Source: Congeria kusceri
Lineage: Eukaryota > Mollusca > Bivalvia > Myida > Dreissenidae
DNA: 64,000 bases
Assembly: GCA_027627225.1 (NCBI GenBank)
Contig: CM051029.1
Span: 25,614,851 to 25,678,850 of the forward strand
Direction: 5' to 3'
A model generated the notes under the pieces. The model had not been told where the DNA came from, did no database searches, and saw only the letters and a program-made list of their open reading frames with translations. The position numbers and the translations under genes are program-made. Position 1 is the stretch's first letter; every line of letters starts with the position of its first letter. This document shows, one piece after another, positions 22,660-37,000 of this stretch.

Positions 22660-25600
22660 CTTGTTCGAAGTTAAGTTAATCAACACGACTTTGTAACAAG
22701 CCAAATGCAATAAAATGGATGTAACAGATATGGCGTTCACCTTGCGATCAGTGTGTGTGTGTGGGGGGGGGGGGGGGGTGAGTCTTGTAAATAAATAGGT
22801 TTTAATTTAAACTAAAATTTAATGAAAAAATCAATTAAGGTTATGCATTTAGCCATTCAGATTGCATGACTTCATTTTTGTCGGAGATGCCTTGTTTTTG
22901 TCAGATATGCTTTGCACTACCGATACTTTTTAACACAAACTACAATATTTAATCTCTTTCAGGCATTAAACAACTTAACAACACAGTAATGTATTTTCAC
23001 AAGTAACTGTTTTACCTTAACGAAATGATATAACCAACATACCTATAGAGACCAGAATAAGAAAAGCTTTGTTGTGTTTTGGTTAGCTTTAACATGTCGG
23101 GCAAATATACCGAAGTGATGACAAATGGTAGCAGCGTCATTGATATACTTCATGTTTAACCCAGATGTTCCAACCTCCGCGCAGAGATTTAACAGTGTCG
23201 GAGCATAGCTCGTTTAAATCCCTGCCGGCATAAAGTTCCACGTGACCATAGGCAAACACTTAAAACGTAAAATCCTTGCGTTGTTATGTTTACTTTTTTT
23301 TTTAACTTTAACTCATTATATTGTTTATAAAAAAATAATTATAACATTTAAATTTGGTACAAAATAAATCTTCAATCTCCTCATAATCGTCTCTCCTGAA
23401 AACTTCAAAATCTGTAAGTGTTTAACTCGTGTTGTCAGTGGTAACTAAGGAAAGTACCAATGGGGAAGCAACAACTGCAAGGAGTTTGCCGAAGATCGCT
23501 ACCATTTTCCTTTGAGACCAGCAAAGGAGCCAATCAGTTTTTCAGAAATTTTTGAGCTACATGTTGTTTTAAAAACCTGTATGGTATTTAAACTTAACAG
23601 CATATCGTCAATGATATCCGGAAAGCTTTCGATATAGATTTTATATCATACTGATCATACGAAACAATTTTAAGTGCATATCACATACAACGAGCCAAAA
23701 TCGTTAAAATAACTTTAACGACACAATCTGTAGTTAGGACCTAAATGACTTCTGACAGAGGGAAACGTTACGTGTTCAGCCAGCCGTTTTTGGCCGTCGT
23801 TAGCAGGTATAATCAAAAGCAAAATGTTCATTAAATACGCCTGTTACCAACCTGGCAAGGCACATATTTGTTTGGTTTCGGGCTTCAGTCGTGTTTAAAT
23901 TAATATTTTTACTTATACACATTATATACAATCCATTCATCCGTATTCAAAGATTAATTATTATTATTATCAATACATAAGCGAAACATGTTTGCACTGC
24001 AAACATTCACAACCAATGACTTATTGTATTTAATGAGACCGTTTATTCATTTGAATTTGTCGATTTACTTGTGGGCTTTGTTTGCAAGCACATATCGCAA
24101 TAACCATCATTCTACTACCTGGCGCGCAATGTAAAGAACTTTTGGCCTTCAGTTTTTGACAGCTTTCATGGCACTGCAATAAACCAGCTAAAACTCGCTT
24201 TCATGGCACTGCAATTAACCAGCTAAAACTCGCTTTGACGGCACTTTATTAAACCAGCTAAAACTCGCTTTGATGGCCTTTTAATGAACCAGCTGTGTAC
24301 TCGCTGCCGCACGGTATAGTTCGAAACTCGTCTTTCTTCTTTACACGTGCTCAATGTAATTCGATTCCTATGTTTTTAAAAACCACTTGTTTGATGATTT
24401 GGGAGACAAATTTTTTTTTAAAGATTGTTCTGTATTAAACTAACGCTTCTCCATTACTTCTTTACTAGATGTACTTGACACCTATTTTTTTATGGAATCA
24501 ATAACGTACTGCCTGGCTTCCTGGTATAGGAAAGTTTTCACGTTTTTATTGAGTGATTTTGATTTTATTTTGTTTTAATTTTATTACAAACCATCAATGC
24601 AATTTCGAATTAAAGGTTTAAATGAGAATAACCATTCACGCTTAATACATTTTACAGACAAAATCACATTTTTATATCAAACGTTCTGAGTAAAACAGAA
24701 GAATTGTAGTTATTAAAACAGTTCACGAATTATTACCTATTATTTCAAAAGAACAGCAGAAACAACAATAACCACAGAACAGCAATCACAACAACCACAC
24801 AAAAAACTCGGTATAATCGCTAGTTTAACATTTATATGTTCAATTGTGTAGGTTTAAACATTTTACAAATCATATTGCATGGATATCATGTTACAAATGT
24901 AAAGTCTTTTTAAAATGAGTCTAAAATTGATATTATTAAAAAAAGAACAGCAAAAACAGACACTGTTTATGCCCAGTGGTGCAGTTATTTCAAGACTGTT
25001 TAGTTACACGACAGCTATATAAACCCAAATTTACTGTTACAAAATACTATTTCATAATCAGTGAATAAACACATACTCGATATTATAATAAATAACGTAT
25101 TTTCAATGTTAAAGCCACTCCACGAGTTGTTTTATGCAGTTATTCATGTCAGTGGTGGCATACAACATCTAGATTGTGATCAGTTACAGTTTATTAATTT
25201 TCGAAAAGGTCTAGATGTTTTCAAACTTACAAAATCAGCTAATGACTTTTAATTAGCTTCGTGTCAAGTATGAAAACAACAAAAAGTTTTGGGTATAAAC
25301 ATTTTATGAAGCTTGTATATTATTTATCCTCTATTCAGCTTTGTTTTTGTCCAAACCTTACGTCTTACAATCTTCGACGATCTCTTAAACATGCACAGCA
25401 TGCCTGAACCGCCTTGTGATCAAAGATGTGTATATACGAATAAGTGACTTACAACACAAATTATACGATTGTTTCGAACAAAACAGTTTCGAAAATAAAA
25501 TGTGATGATAACGTTTGATAAATTTAAGCAAGAGCGTACTTGAAATCCTATTTTTGTTAAGAATGGTGGGGCAAGGGAATAGTATTTTATCATAAAGGAA

Positions 25601-26212
25601 TATACGGGCATAACTATCATTGCCCCAAACACTTAATAGTAACATCAGAGACAATAAATATCTTTAAAAAGATCTTCGGCGTATGTGGTACAGTGTAATT
25701 TAGCAAATTAGGAATGTAAATTGAACTTTCTTTTTTTCAACATTTTAAACTGATAAATATATAACACATATTGACTTTATTTACGACAATGCACATATTT
25801 GTCGCATGTCTGACTAGACTTATGCATGCACGTACGACACAAAATACCCTCATAATAAAATATCGCACTCCTCAATCATACTATACTCGTAAGATGTTTT
25901 TTTACGGAAATAAAACTAAATGTACTCTTCGTTCTCTTAAGCATTCTCTAATAAAAAAAATATTCAAGGACTGTCAACAAAATAGAAAATAATGCTTAAT
26001 CAGTAATACAAATGTACACATAAGTTCATTCCTTTGAGATGTACATATTTAAATATTAAGCAAACATTAGAGTACACATTTAAAAGCGGTATATCAAAAC
26101 GAATGAAATGTATTCATCGTTGCAAAACGGTTTTATTGCTTAATAACCTGAAATAGTATCTAGAGTTAAAATAAATTTTATCTCATGTAAATTTTAAATA
26201 TGGTTTCGTTCC
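22660..26212. other. no gene seen
   Basis: AT-rich. Contains a TG/G run at 22752-22778 and the 35-bp tandem repeat at 24163. Small open frames here (60-90 aa) have no recognisable domain. Confidence 0.45.
24163..24302 (+). repeat. four copies of a 35-bp unit
   Basis: Units start at 24163, 24198, 24233 and 24268, each CTTT-ATGGCACT...AACCAGCTAAAACTCG; the last is the most diverged. Confidence 0.85.
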
Positions 26213-27130
26213 CAGGGCTGGCGCTGGCTGAAATTTTTCTTGAGCCAATTTTTCGCGAGGTTTGATTTGCTTATTCGCGTGGTTACAATTAATAAATCAG
26301 GTAACATTGTTTTGCAACATAAATATGATTAAACCATTAATGTACATATTAAATCACACTAATAGAAATAAAATAAACAAATCAATAAATGAGGTTAACA
26401 ACAAGTTTTATCATACATAAATAGCAATAAGCATATTTATTTTCATTTAATTTTAATTAAAGAATACATCAAAAGTTAAAGAAAGTCACTGGTCTGCTGC
26501 ATATAAATGTCTAATGCACATTATGAAATGAAGTATTGTTCTGTAAGCACTGAAATATATTTATATACCCTCACATATACGCTACATAAGTCTTTAATCG
26601 TCATAATTGAGCATTAAATTACAACAATACATGGCAGAATAGATACCGACTTTGTGTAAAAACATTTACATTTGTCGCTTTGCTAATTAACTCCATTTTT
26701 ATAATCCCTCCTTTAGTTCTCTCATTAATCCATAACAACTTTCATTACAAGTTGATTCAGTCGCCGCCTGTGTGATAATCAACCACAATCGGTAGCAATT
26801 AAAATGCAAACGGTCAACCATAAACATTGTTTTCACAAGAGCCATTTTCCCACTTGACACCAAGTAACACCACGTGAGGTTAATCGTGACTGTGTCTTAT
26901 CGATTCATTACTCGCGTTATCAGCTGAAACTATTTAGACTGTAAACCAGTCTGAGCAGATCTCGCTCTCGCGGGACTTGGCTACTTTCGTTTTCTTTGTT
27001 TTGAAAATCTGGTTTTTCCAAAGTTTCAAAGTTGGGGGTTTTGGGGTGATTGAGCCAATTAAGATTTTATTGAGCCAATTTCTAAATTATTTCGCCAATG
27101 GCTCAAATGGCGATCGCCAGCGCGAGCCCT
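26213..27130. mobile_element. non-autonomous hAT-like element (~0.92 kb)
   Basis: Ends are CAGGGCTGGCGCTGGC on the left and, complemented, CAGGGCTCGCGCTGGC on the right. The CAGGG start is typical of hAT transposons. Subterminal TTGAGCCAATTT words recur near both ends in opposite orientation. The flanks share GTTCC (26208-26212 and 27134-27138), compatible with a worn 8-bp target duplication. No transposase frame is present. Confidence 0.6.
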
Positions 27131-30100
27131 GAAGTTCCAGATGGTTCACTTTATTGCTCTTTCAAATCTCTATTAAACTTTAATGGCTTTACTGATCATG
27201 CAAAACCTGTTGTGTAATTTAAAAAGAAAACAGGAGAGAACTAGTTTAAACTGAATTGTTTACATAAATAATTTTCAAACTGACATACAAATCATACTAT
27301 ACTTATCATAACAGATTATTATATATTTTTATTTTTATTTTACTTTGTTGTTTAAAACATACAATACTTAAAAACTAAATAATACTACTAGTTTACGCCT
27401 CCTTACATACCATTATATATAACTTTTTATATACGTTATTTAATATATGGATGTGCTTTTTAAACATCAACATTACATATATGCTCTTCGGTTAATTAAG
27501 GATTATCTAATGAAATTAAAACAATATATCAAGCAACACAGAACATGATGCATTTATAAACGGTTATATATACATCGACAAGACGGAACATACACGGCAA
27601 GAAACTAGTATATTGTTTGTTCTAAGTATGCACGCGCCTAAGTATGTTAAAATATTTATGGCTAGATAAATCTCATTGAGGCGTAAAGAATACATGTATG
27701 TCGACAATGATAATTTTTAAGTATCTTGCCTTTTCAACTGTGCACTGTCAGTTTGACACTTCATTGACCTGCGGGCGACCTATGGTCACTTCGCCCTCAT
27801 TATAGGTCACTTCGCCCTCAATATAGGTTATCCCTCTGGTGGGAGATTTGTCCTGATACAATTGATATTTATAGAATCGCTGTGTCTTTTGTGTTCGAAT
27901 ATAACAGAAAAGATTAAAATGTGAAAAATGTGTTCATTTACATCGTTGCAAAACATCAAATTTATTGCTTTTCAACATGTCAAATTCACGTCAAATCATT
28001 TCAGTAGCTTTGCACATATACAAAAGTTCTAATTTTTGAATTTGCCATTAATATTCCAAACCTGTTACGAATTCGTCTGCTATATTGTTAGTATGTTGCA
28101 CCTACTCATTTATGACTAGTGTAGTGGGAATTTATCGTAAAAGAGCCGATGGAATGTTAGGATTTATTAATTCGGGACTACTTGTTCACAACATTTGATT
28201 GGATATTCAGGAAGGTCAAAAGTTGGGTTAAACAGCTACGTCAACAAAAAGACATAAGATGAACAAATATGATTAATGAAAATGAGTGCGATCACTTTAT
28301 CACCCAGAAATGTTAACTGATTACAATGGTTTAATTTTGGAATATACTAGAACGATGAATCCGATAGAACTAAGACCTAATAAGCAGGGGGGGAGGGGGG
28401 AGGGGGGCAGCTGATACGATGCTTCGAAATTAGTACACTGACTATGTTTTAACTACAATGATAATCCTTAGAGAACTCGTTATACCTAAAGAAATCAGCG
28501 AAAAGAAAAATGATGGGGATGATCCACAGCATATTTCTTGAATGATAATTCTTATGATACGTATTCAACTTGGCTGTACACTACAAGAAAACAACATTTA
28601 TTCTTTAATACGAATGAATGTGAGCTTCGCTTTTCCAACACCGTTACATTGAACTCAATGTGTTAAAATATGCCGTATTCTGATTTTCCGAGCTTCGGAT
28701 ATGTCGAAGTTATTTTGAATAAATGGCTATTTCTAGATAACGAAGTTTTTGATTGGCGTTACTAGCTACAAAACAATCAGTCCAATGTTTTATCTACAAC
28801 TAATTAATGTATTCAAAAACAATTGTAAAGGCAATGACGTAAGATTCTGCACTGTTTAGTCCGATATACCAGCCCAGTAATTCAGTGCGATTGTCACGTG
28901 ACCAGAATGATTTGTAGATAAAACATTGTGTTTAAGTGTGGTCAAACAAACAAGCTTTATAGGTTTCCTTTATGGTATAAAACATTTGCTGTATTTTATT
29001 GGTATGAAACATTCCGAATTGTATTAGGTTGAGAAATATGCCGGTTTAAAATGGCTGTAACTACAAAAGACATGAACAGCGATTTAAAAGCAATAAAATA
29101 GTTAAGATAATGGGTAACATTTTTAATGTTGGCCTGTTGAATAAGTATAAATAACTTAAAACAACAACACACTACACATATTGTAGGAAAAAGGGGAACC
29201 ACGTGTGGCCCATTTTGATTCTAAAAATAACGTCTGTTGGGCGAAAACAGAGTGGGGCGTTTTTCACCCTTTGAACGTTATCGCCATTAGTTCTAAAGGA
29301 CGTTAGAAGTAATGTACCTCCTAACAATAAGTTCGATTTCGATTCATAATGTTTGTGTTACTTTTCTGATGCTGGATTGGACTATTTCATAATTTAAACA
29401 TACTTATTTGCTTATTCTGTTAAAAGGATGTATTTATATTCCACGCGTGAGTTGCTCAAATAGTTTACGGCCCAAAAATAATCGTTTAATGTCCTTTCAT
29501 GTCCACACATAATATAAAATAACCAGCTGTAAAAAACTATTCAGTCGCAGCGACGTAATTGATTTTTCTCCTAAGGACACTGAACTAGTTCTATCTTGGA
29601 AACGGACTAGAAAGTGTCTCAACAAACTTCAGGCTTTTGATACAATCCAACTTAAACAAATAAATTTAAGTTTAACTAAACTAAACTAAAAATATAATCG
29701 TTTAATTTTGAATGACACTTATTTACGTAAATAAGACCTAAGTAATTGGCATTGTGAGTCTATTGAAATATAATGAAAGTTAACTAGCTGATCATATCTT
29801 AAACAAAGACCATTTATCGAACGATCTGTGTGCGAATCAGTTAACAAATGAATACATTTTTCTGTGAATACATTGTTTGCTTCAATGAAAAGGCGGATCA
29901 GTAGAATAGAAGATTTCGATGAATGGCTATGAATCACTTCGTTCAGACAAATGCTATTACGTGTACGTGTACTATTTCTGTTTGTAAATTTACGTGGAAT
30001 TTCAAGTCATTTTTTTGGTTTACTTCCTTTCATACATTGATCTTTTAAAGTTTAAATCAGAGACAATATATTAAAACAACTGAACTATTATATATTATTA

Positions 30101-30700
30101 ATATATATTTCCTTAAACTGGAACATGTTTATATTTAGTATAAACTTTATAACTAACGTAATTATGATTGATTGACATCACGTAAATTTATTTAAATAGT
30201 TTAATGTAATATAAAACTTAAGACATGTGAATGATTGTCATGTACCTTTAACACGTTTTATCAATCTTTCTAAAAGGTGTTTCCATTTGAAAGCAGTTTT
30301 GAGCTTTACATTTCGGAATTCAGCCTTTCGCTTTAACTTTCGGAATGAAGTTTTGCCCTTACAATTCAGCTGGCGATACAATACTACTTTCATTGAAACG
30401 AAAACTTACGGCCAAGTACGTGCACTTTAAAACGTTCATTTGGTAGAAATTCAGAATATATCTGTTAATGCATGAATTATGATATAATGCACGTACGCTT
30501 GGCGATAAATAATTACAGCAAATAACATGTTGATAATTTAGGAAAACGAATACAGTAAGTTCAAACAAAAATCACAAACGTTACTTGTTCTTGTTGCAAA
30601 TGATATTTTCTTACAATAAAGGTACCCATTTCAATCCACATTTTGTTTCAATTTTAAACTAAAAGTGCAACAAGCGTTAAAAGCGTTCGGGTTCTACGTA
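27131..30700. other. no gene seen upstream of the secreted-protein gene
   Basis: AT-rich. Two GGTCACTTCGCCCTCA-type copies lie at 27784-27825, a G-rich run at 28385-28410, and an inverted pair (CAATGTTTTATCTACAA at 28783 and its complement at 28911). None of the open frames of 60-75 aa is convincing. Confidence 0.4.
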
Positions 30701-30776
30701 AACCCGGAAGAATTAAACGCTACATTCGTGGAAAGTCATTAAACTTTACGAATGCGCACGCATACCTCCACGTATG

Positions 30777-30799
30777 CCAATGGGCATGATATATAAAAA
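30777..30799 (+). promoter_or_regulatory. candidate promoter: CCAAT and TATAAAAA
   Basis: CCAAT at 30777-30781 and TATAAAAA at 30792-30799 lie about 180 bp before the start codon of the signal-peptide exon. A transcription start near 30825 would give a 5' UTR of about 150 bases without introns. The order is right, though CCAAT is closer to TATA than usual. Confidence 0.5.
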
Positions 30800-30969
30800 T
30801 GGGTATTTCGAATGTATAATTATTTAATGATTGCGCACGGAGTAGATGAGACGTTGATGAATATTGCCGCGTTAATTAATTAAGTTTTAATATTTGCTAA
30901 CATTTGTAAAAGTGTTTGCCTAGTTATATTGTAAACCAGATATTGTTTTGAGCGTTTGAATAGTTGAGG

Positions 30970-30981
30970 ATGACAAGATGA
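30970..30981 (+). promoter_or_regulatory. three-codon upstream ORF overlapping the main start
   Basis: ATG ACA AGA TGA: the stop codon TGA overlaps the main ATG at 30978 by two bases (ATGA). Both ATGs have A at -3. Such a minimal overlapping uORF would allow leaky scanning or re-initiation; effect on expression is inference. Confidence 0.45.
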
Positions 30982-31032
30982 ACTGGCTTGCTACGACGAC
31001 CGTGTTGTTAGCTTGCTTCAGCGTTACCGCAT
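30978..31032 (+). CDS. exon 1: signal peptide
   Basis: Encodes MNWLATTTVLLACFSVTA and one base of the next codon; donor GTGAGT. Joined to exon 2 the junction reads ...VTALACKG, giving a typical Ala-x-Ala cleavage site before the first cysteine of the mature protein. This start is the first ATG that gives a secretory signal in frame with all later exons. Confidence 0.85.
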
Positions 31033-34000
31033 GTGAGTTTTTTTGTATTGTTTTTATTTTACATTAAAGTAACTGTAAATTTGATTGTATTTTTGTTTAT
31101 GCTGTTATTTTTATTTTATGACTCGCGTGCAACACAGGAATGTGGTAAACTGTTTATGTTTAGTACGACCAAATATCTACGAAAGGCAATTTGTTTATAT
31201 AGCTGCATTATTATTATTGAGTTACATATTTATTTTGTCTTCATTTCAAATTGAAAAACAAATAAAAATTATCATGTTATAAAATCGTACCTGCATATTG
31301 TAAAAGCGTTATATAAAGTGCGCATTTAGTTTGGGTACGAGATAAATTTCCTCGTTTGTTTACATGTTTAAACGTGCTTCAAAACCATAACTGGTAATTA
31401 TGAAGTTTCAGGGTTAAATACAAACAAAATCAATACACTACCTAAACCAAGAACTCACACAAATTGAAAACCGTATCAGTCAATGATTTACCTTATGACG
31501 CCGCGTATCTTACTGTAACACGTTGGTATGATTTACCTTATGACGCCGCGTATCTTACTGTTACACGTTGGGATGATTTACCTTATGACGCCGCGTATCT
31601 TACTGTAACTCGTTGGGATGATTTACCTTATGACGCCGCGTATCTTACTGTAACACGTTGGGATGGTTTACCTTATGACGCCGCGTATATTACTGTTACA
31701 CGTTGGGATGATTTTCCTTATGACGCCGCGTATCTTACTGTTACACGTTGGGATTATTTACCTTATTGACGCCGCGTATCTTACTGTAACACGTTGGGAT
31801 GATTTACCTTATTGACGCCGTGTATCTTACTGTAACACGTTGGGATTGTGATTGAATTAAAACCAAATATATGATTTTCGAAAATGGAGACATACTGGCT
31901 ATGCTTTCTTTGTATACAAGACAAAAATCGAAAACGTAATTTCATTTAACTGTTTGGTTGTACATTTATTTAAAAACGGAAACTGACACCGAACACAGCA
32001 AAGGGTGGCTCAGCACGCATGTATTCGCAATGTTTTAATTCTACAAGCTTTTTTGTTTATATAAATGATTACATAGAATTACCGGTTAAAACGTTACCAT
32101 CATGTCCTGAATTATGCTGCAGAAATAGAGTTTTCACACAGGGCACAGTATCGAAATTATACATCCAAGTTTTTGCCAAAAATTATTGGGTGTTAGGAGT
32201 TTTATTAATCGCGAAGCACTTTACGGTGTCGCACCTGTGAATGGAAATATTAAAATATTAACTAGTTTGTTATAATATACATTTTGCGAATCTGATTAAA
32301 TTAAGTCGACTTCTGTTACAAATCACTAAACGCAATAATGGCATCCTAAGTGTTAAACATAATTTTGTAACTATACGGCGCCCTCTAATTCTTTGTAACT
32401 ATACGGCGCCCTCTAATTCTTTGTAACTATACGGCGCCCTCTAATTCTTTGCATTAATGTTTTTCTCTCTGTATTTTGTTTTAAATGATAGCTATGGGGA
32501 CTCTTGTGGTTTTGTTTTGATATGTCGCACAGATAAATATTTAATTGTAGTCTACGCATACTTTGCTCTCGTCAATATGAAGTCAATGTATCGTAAACAT
32601 CGCAAATAAGCTACGCACTTGTTTGTATAGTTGTCTGCGGTTATGGACTTGGTTTATAGCCGGAGGTGTTAATTTTTGACACGAGGTTGTTTACTGAAGC
32701 CATAATATTGTCCCTAACTTGATAATTGATATGCATAATGGTGCTGCAAAGTTTTCGCAAGATGAAATTGGCAAACACTGGGAGAGACGTCTGTGATAAA
32801 ACCTGTCGCTCCCTATGAAAGGTTTTAGTATAATAGGTTTTAATTGCCAGTTATCGATTCAAAATATGGTTGATATAAATTAACCGTCCGAAAACTTATA
32901 ATCACATTTTAAATCCTTTTCTTAAAATATAGAGGCGCAAAATATAATTATTTCGACATATTTTGTGGGTGTCAGAAAACTTAGTGTGTCTGAAAACATC
33001 GAATAAATACGGTGATATAAATTCAAAATAACTGTGCACGGATACTTGCCATACACTCGCAGCGGTTACTTTCCATTTGTAGTTTGCAAAAACCACTGCC
33101 TCAAAAAAGTATAATTTTTGTTTTAAAATAAACTACCTGGAAAATATTGCAAAATTGTTAAAGACAAATGTTTTAAGATTTGAAATTTAAAACTAGAAGC
33201 GATAAATGAAAGAGTAAACATAACAAGAATAGACAATCGGCGTTGAAATTAATATTGAGATGTCTTTTTTTACCCGCAACATAATACAAGATGGACAAGA
33301 TGATCGGTTACGTCACTTTTCGGACCCCAGCTTCTTTATTCCACACTATGGATACTTCTCGGACTGTAGAAAACTTATCGGAACCAACATTTTTTATTTG
33401 AGATAAATTCAAACATTATTAATATCTGTACCCTGAATAAACCAATCATACCTTCGATGTTTTCACCGGTGATAAATGAATAACCTAAATGTTAGTAATT
33501 TATTTTACCATAATTATGCCCCCCTTCGAAGAAGTGGGGATATCGTGCTTTGCAACTTTCCGTCGGTCGGTCGGTCGGTCCGTAGACCATTTCGTTTCCG
33601 GATGATATCTTGAGAACGCTTTGATCTACGATAATGAAAGTTGGTACGCTGGTTACTTGGGAGGAAATGAAGAAACCTATAAATTTTGAGGTCAACAGGT
33701 AAACGGTCAAGGTCACCGTTTGCTAAACTAGAAAAACGGCTTCCCCGCAATAACTTGAGAACGCATTGAGATCTTTTAATGAAACTTTATACACAGATAC
33801 CTTACATCGAGACCTCGCTTATGCTTGCATATGGGGCAGTGGGGTCAAGGTCAAGGTCACCGTTACTAAAAATAGAAAAACGGTCTCCGCTCAATAACTT
33901 GAGAACGCATCGAGATATTTTAATGAAACTTCAAACATAGATACCTGATATTGAGACCTCGCCTGGGATTGCATATGGGGTGGGTGGGGTCAAGGTCAAG

Positions 34001-37000
34001 GTCACCATTACAAAAAATAGAAAAACGGTTTCCGCTCAATAACTTGATAAGCATTGAAATATTTAAATGAAACTTTATACATAGATACCTTACATCGAGA
34101 CCTCGCTTGGAATTGCATATGGGGTAGGTGGGGTCAAGGTCAAGGTCACCGTTACTTAAAAAATAGAAAAACGGTTTCCGCTCAATAACTTGAGAACGCA
34201 TCGAGATATTTTAATGAAACTTCATACATAGATACCTCATATTCAGACCTCGCTTGGGATAGCATATTAAAAAAAAATCATAACAATTGCACATATTCAC
34301 AACTTGCCTGCAAGTCGGGGGCATACATGTTTTACAAACATCTCCGGTTATTTTGTGTGTTTCGTCTGTTGTGTGTGTGTGTCATTGAGTCAGTTAACAC
34401 TTTCAACACTGGGCAGAATTCCTGTCCAATGAATATTTAGTGACTTGTGGCTTACTTGTTAAGTGACTAATGGGTTCCTGCTTTTCCACCAGACGTGTTT
34501 TAAATAGTTCGTTTAAAGCCCAAGATATAATTCGTCCGATGAGTGTGCCTGTGTCAGTGCGTCAGTTAACACTTCAAACCCTGGGCAGAATTCAACCAAA
34601 TTAAACAGAAATCATCCTTGGGTATTAGATCCATACAAGTAAATATTTTAATTGTCTACATTGCTGGTATGGCATGATACATGATCAAACATCTGCAAAA
34701 TCATTATGCACAGTGTCAAGTTATGAATTTTATCAAAAGAACCAATTCACTCCTTGTATTTGTTCGCCACTAAAAAACAAAAATGACTGCTTGTAGACAG
34801 ACTTCAGTTTCACTTTGTACATTTTGAGCATTCTTGTTTTACTGTTGCCAGCTGTACACGCAATTTCTGTAGTAAATGCCATGCATTTGTAAATCGCAAC
34901 TAACCCAAGCCCATGCTTGTTTTTGTAGCAATATTTTACCATTTATCTGTACTAATTTTAAAAAACACACTCAAATGCTTTTATTTTGCTATTTCTATAA
35001 CTTAACATTTTTCTGGGTCTAAAATGATGAAATGTTTAGATCGAATGTCCGTTATTATTGGCCAGGATGACTTCGATTATGTTTGACTGAATTTTTAATT
35101 ATACCCCCCACAAACGAAGTTTAGGGGGGGGTATATAGGAGTAAGGTTGTCGGCCCGTCGGTCTGTCGGTCTGTTGGTTTTTCGTTTCCGGATGATAACT
35201 CAAGAAAGGCTTGACATATTCAAATAATTTTTGGTACACATGTGTAACATCATAGAATACAGGTCAAATTCGATGTTGGTTACAAACCCCTAAAGTTTGA
35301 CAGAATTATGGCCCCTCTTTGACTTAAAATTCATTAAAAACATGATTTCCAGACGATAACTCAAGAATGGCTGACATATTCAAATAATTCTTGGTATACA
35401 TGTGTATCATCATAAAATACGGGTCAAGTTCGACTTTGTTTACAAACCACTAAATTTTGACAGAGTAATGGCCCTTTATTTGACTTTAATTCCCTTAAAA
35501 CCTAGTTTCCTGACGATAACTCAACAATGGCTTGACATATTTAAATAATTATTTGTACACATGTGTAGTATCATAAAATACAGGTCAAGTTCAACTTTGG
35601 TTACAAACCACTAAATTTTGACACAGTTATGGCCCGTTTTTGACTTAAATTCCCGAAAAGCATGGACAATTAACTTATGAAAGGCTTCACATATTTACAT
35701 TATTTTTGGTACATAGGTGTATCATCATAAAATACAGATTACGTTCAACTTTGGTTACAAACCACTAAATGTTGACAGACTTATGGCTCCTATTGCAATT
35801 AAATTTTTTAAAATACACTGTTGACCATTCACAAATTAAAGCAACTCTGGTAACAAAAGCTTGAAAAACTAGCAAACTTTACAATAATTTAACATAAATA
35901 TTCCTTGGGTGACCTGCTTCCAAATTGCTTAAAATAATAAAATTCAGTTTAAGCCTTCGTTATCTGCCATTTTGTTCAAAATATAAGAAGTCACAAACTA
36001 GACAAAATAAAATTTGATGTTAGCAGGTATGTGTAAGAAGAAACTAACACAAAAAAACACAAACAATTGTCAATTAAATTTCTAGTATAATTTCTTAAGG
36101 GGAGAATAGATACATTAGAGTTTTGGCTACGAAATTGGAAATTACATAGCCCTAGTTTGAGGTTAGACATTTATTGTTTGACACAGGGCTCTTGCCCTCA
36201 ATCTACTTTTGTGACAACTCAGTATAGCAACCCAGGGCCACTTTGGCCCTCTTGTATTATGTTTGAGTGTATTTTAACTTTGTATTGTTTAATGGGCATG
36301 AAAGCGTATAAATTCTGTTTGTTACTGGTTTAATGTATTCTTATTTTTATTGTGTATATAAGCACTGTTAAAGAAATTCAGTTGTAAATGAAATCATGTC
36401 TCTTGCTAATGACACTACAGTTTTGAAGCGGAATGTTAAAACAATTGTCAACATACAAAACCACAATCATAAATCCATTAACACATTGTTCTGTAGTAGA
36501 TCTTTGGCAAAGAGTTATCCGTGCGTCTTTGACCATTTCAGTGGAAAACAAAGCAAAAACTTTGGCAGAAATAATATGCTATAAAAACGGTCTATGATCC
36601 AGCGATTTATCCTTGAGTTTAAAAACCAATTAGTAGACACTACACTATTTCGAATAGCTTGACGAATGTGATAGCCCTCCACAGCGAATTCCTTTGTGTA
36701 AAATTGTCATGCTAAACCAGATAATAGATTTGTAATACCTTCTGGTATGTTCGTGACATGTAAGTTACTTACAGGTTATGAATAAATGTGCTTGATTAAA
36801 AATTTACTGCTTTATAATTGGGTCAAGTTCGTATGTTTTCTTTCCTGATTTTGAGATCAAAATCAAATTTGGCAACTTTATGAACATAAATCTATTTATT
36901 GTCGCAAAATTATACATAAAATGCACTTCTTAAGTTTAAATATTTTTTCAAGGATATTTAAGAAGACTGGCCGTGGTTTCATATCTCTTTTAAATGGCAA

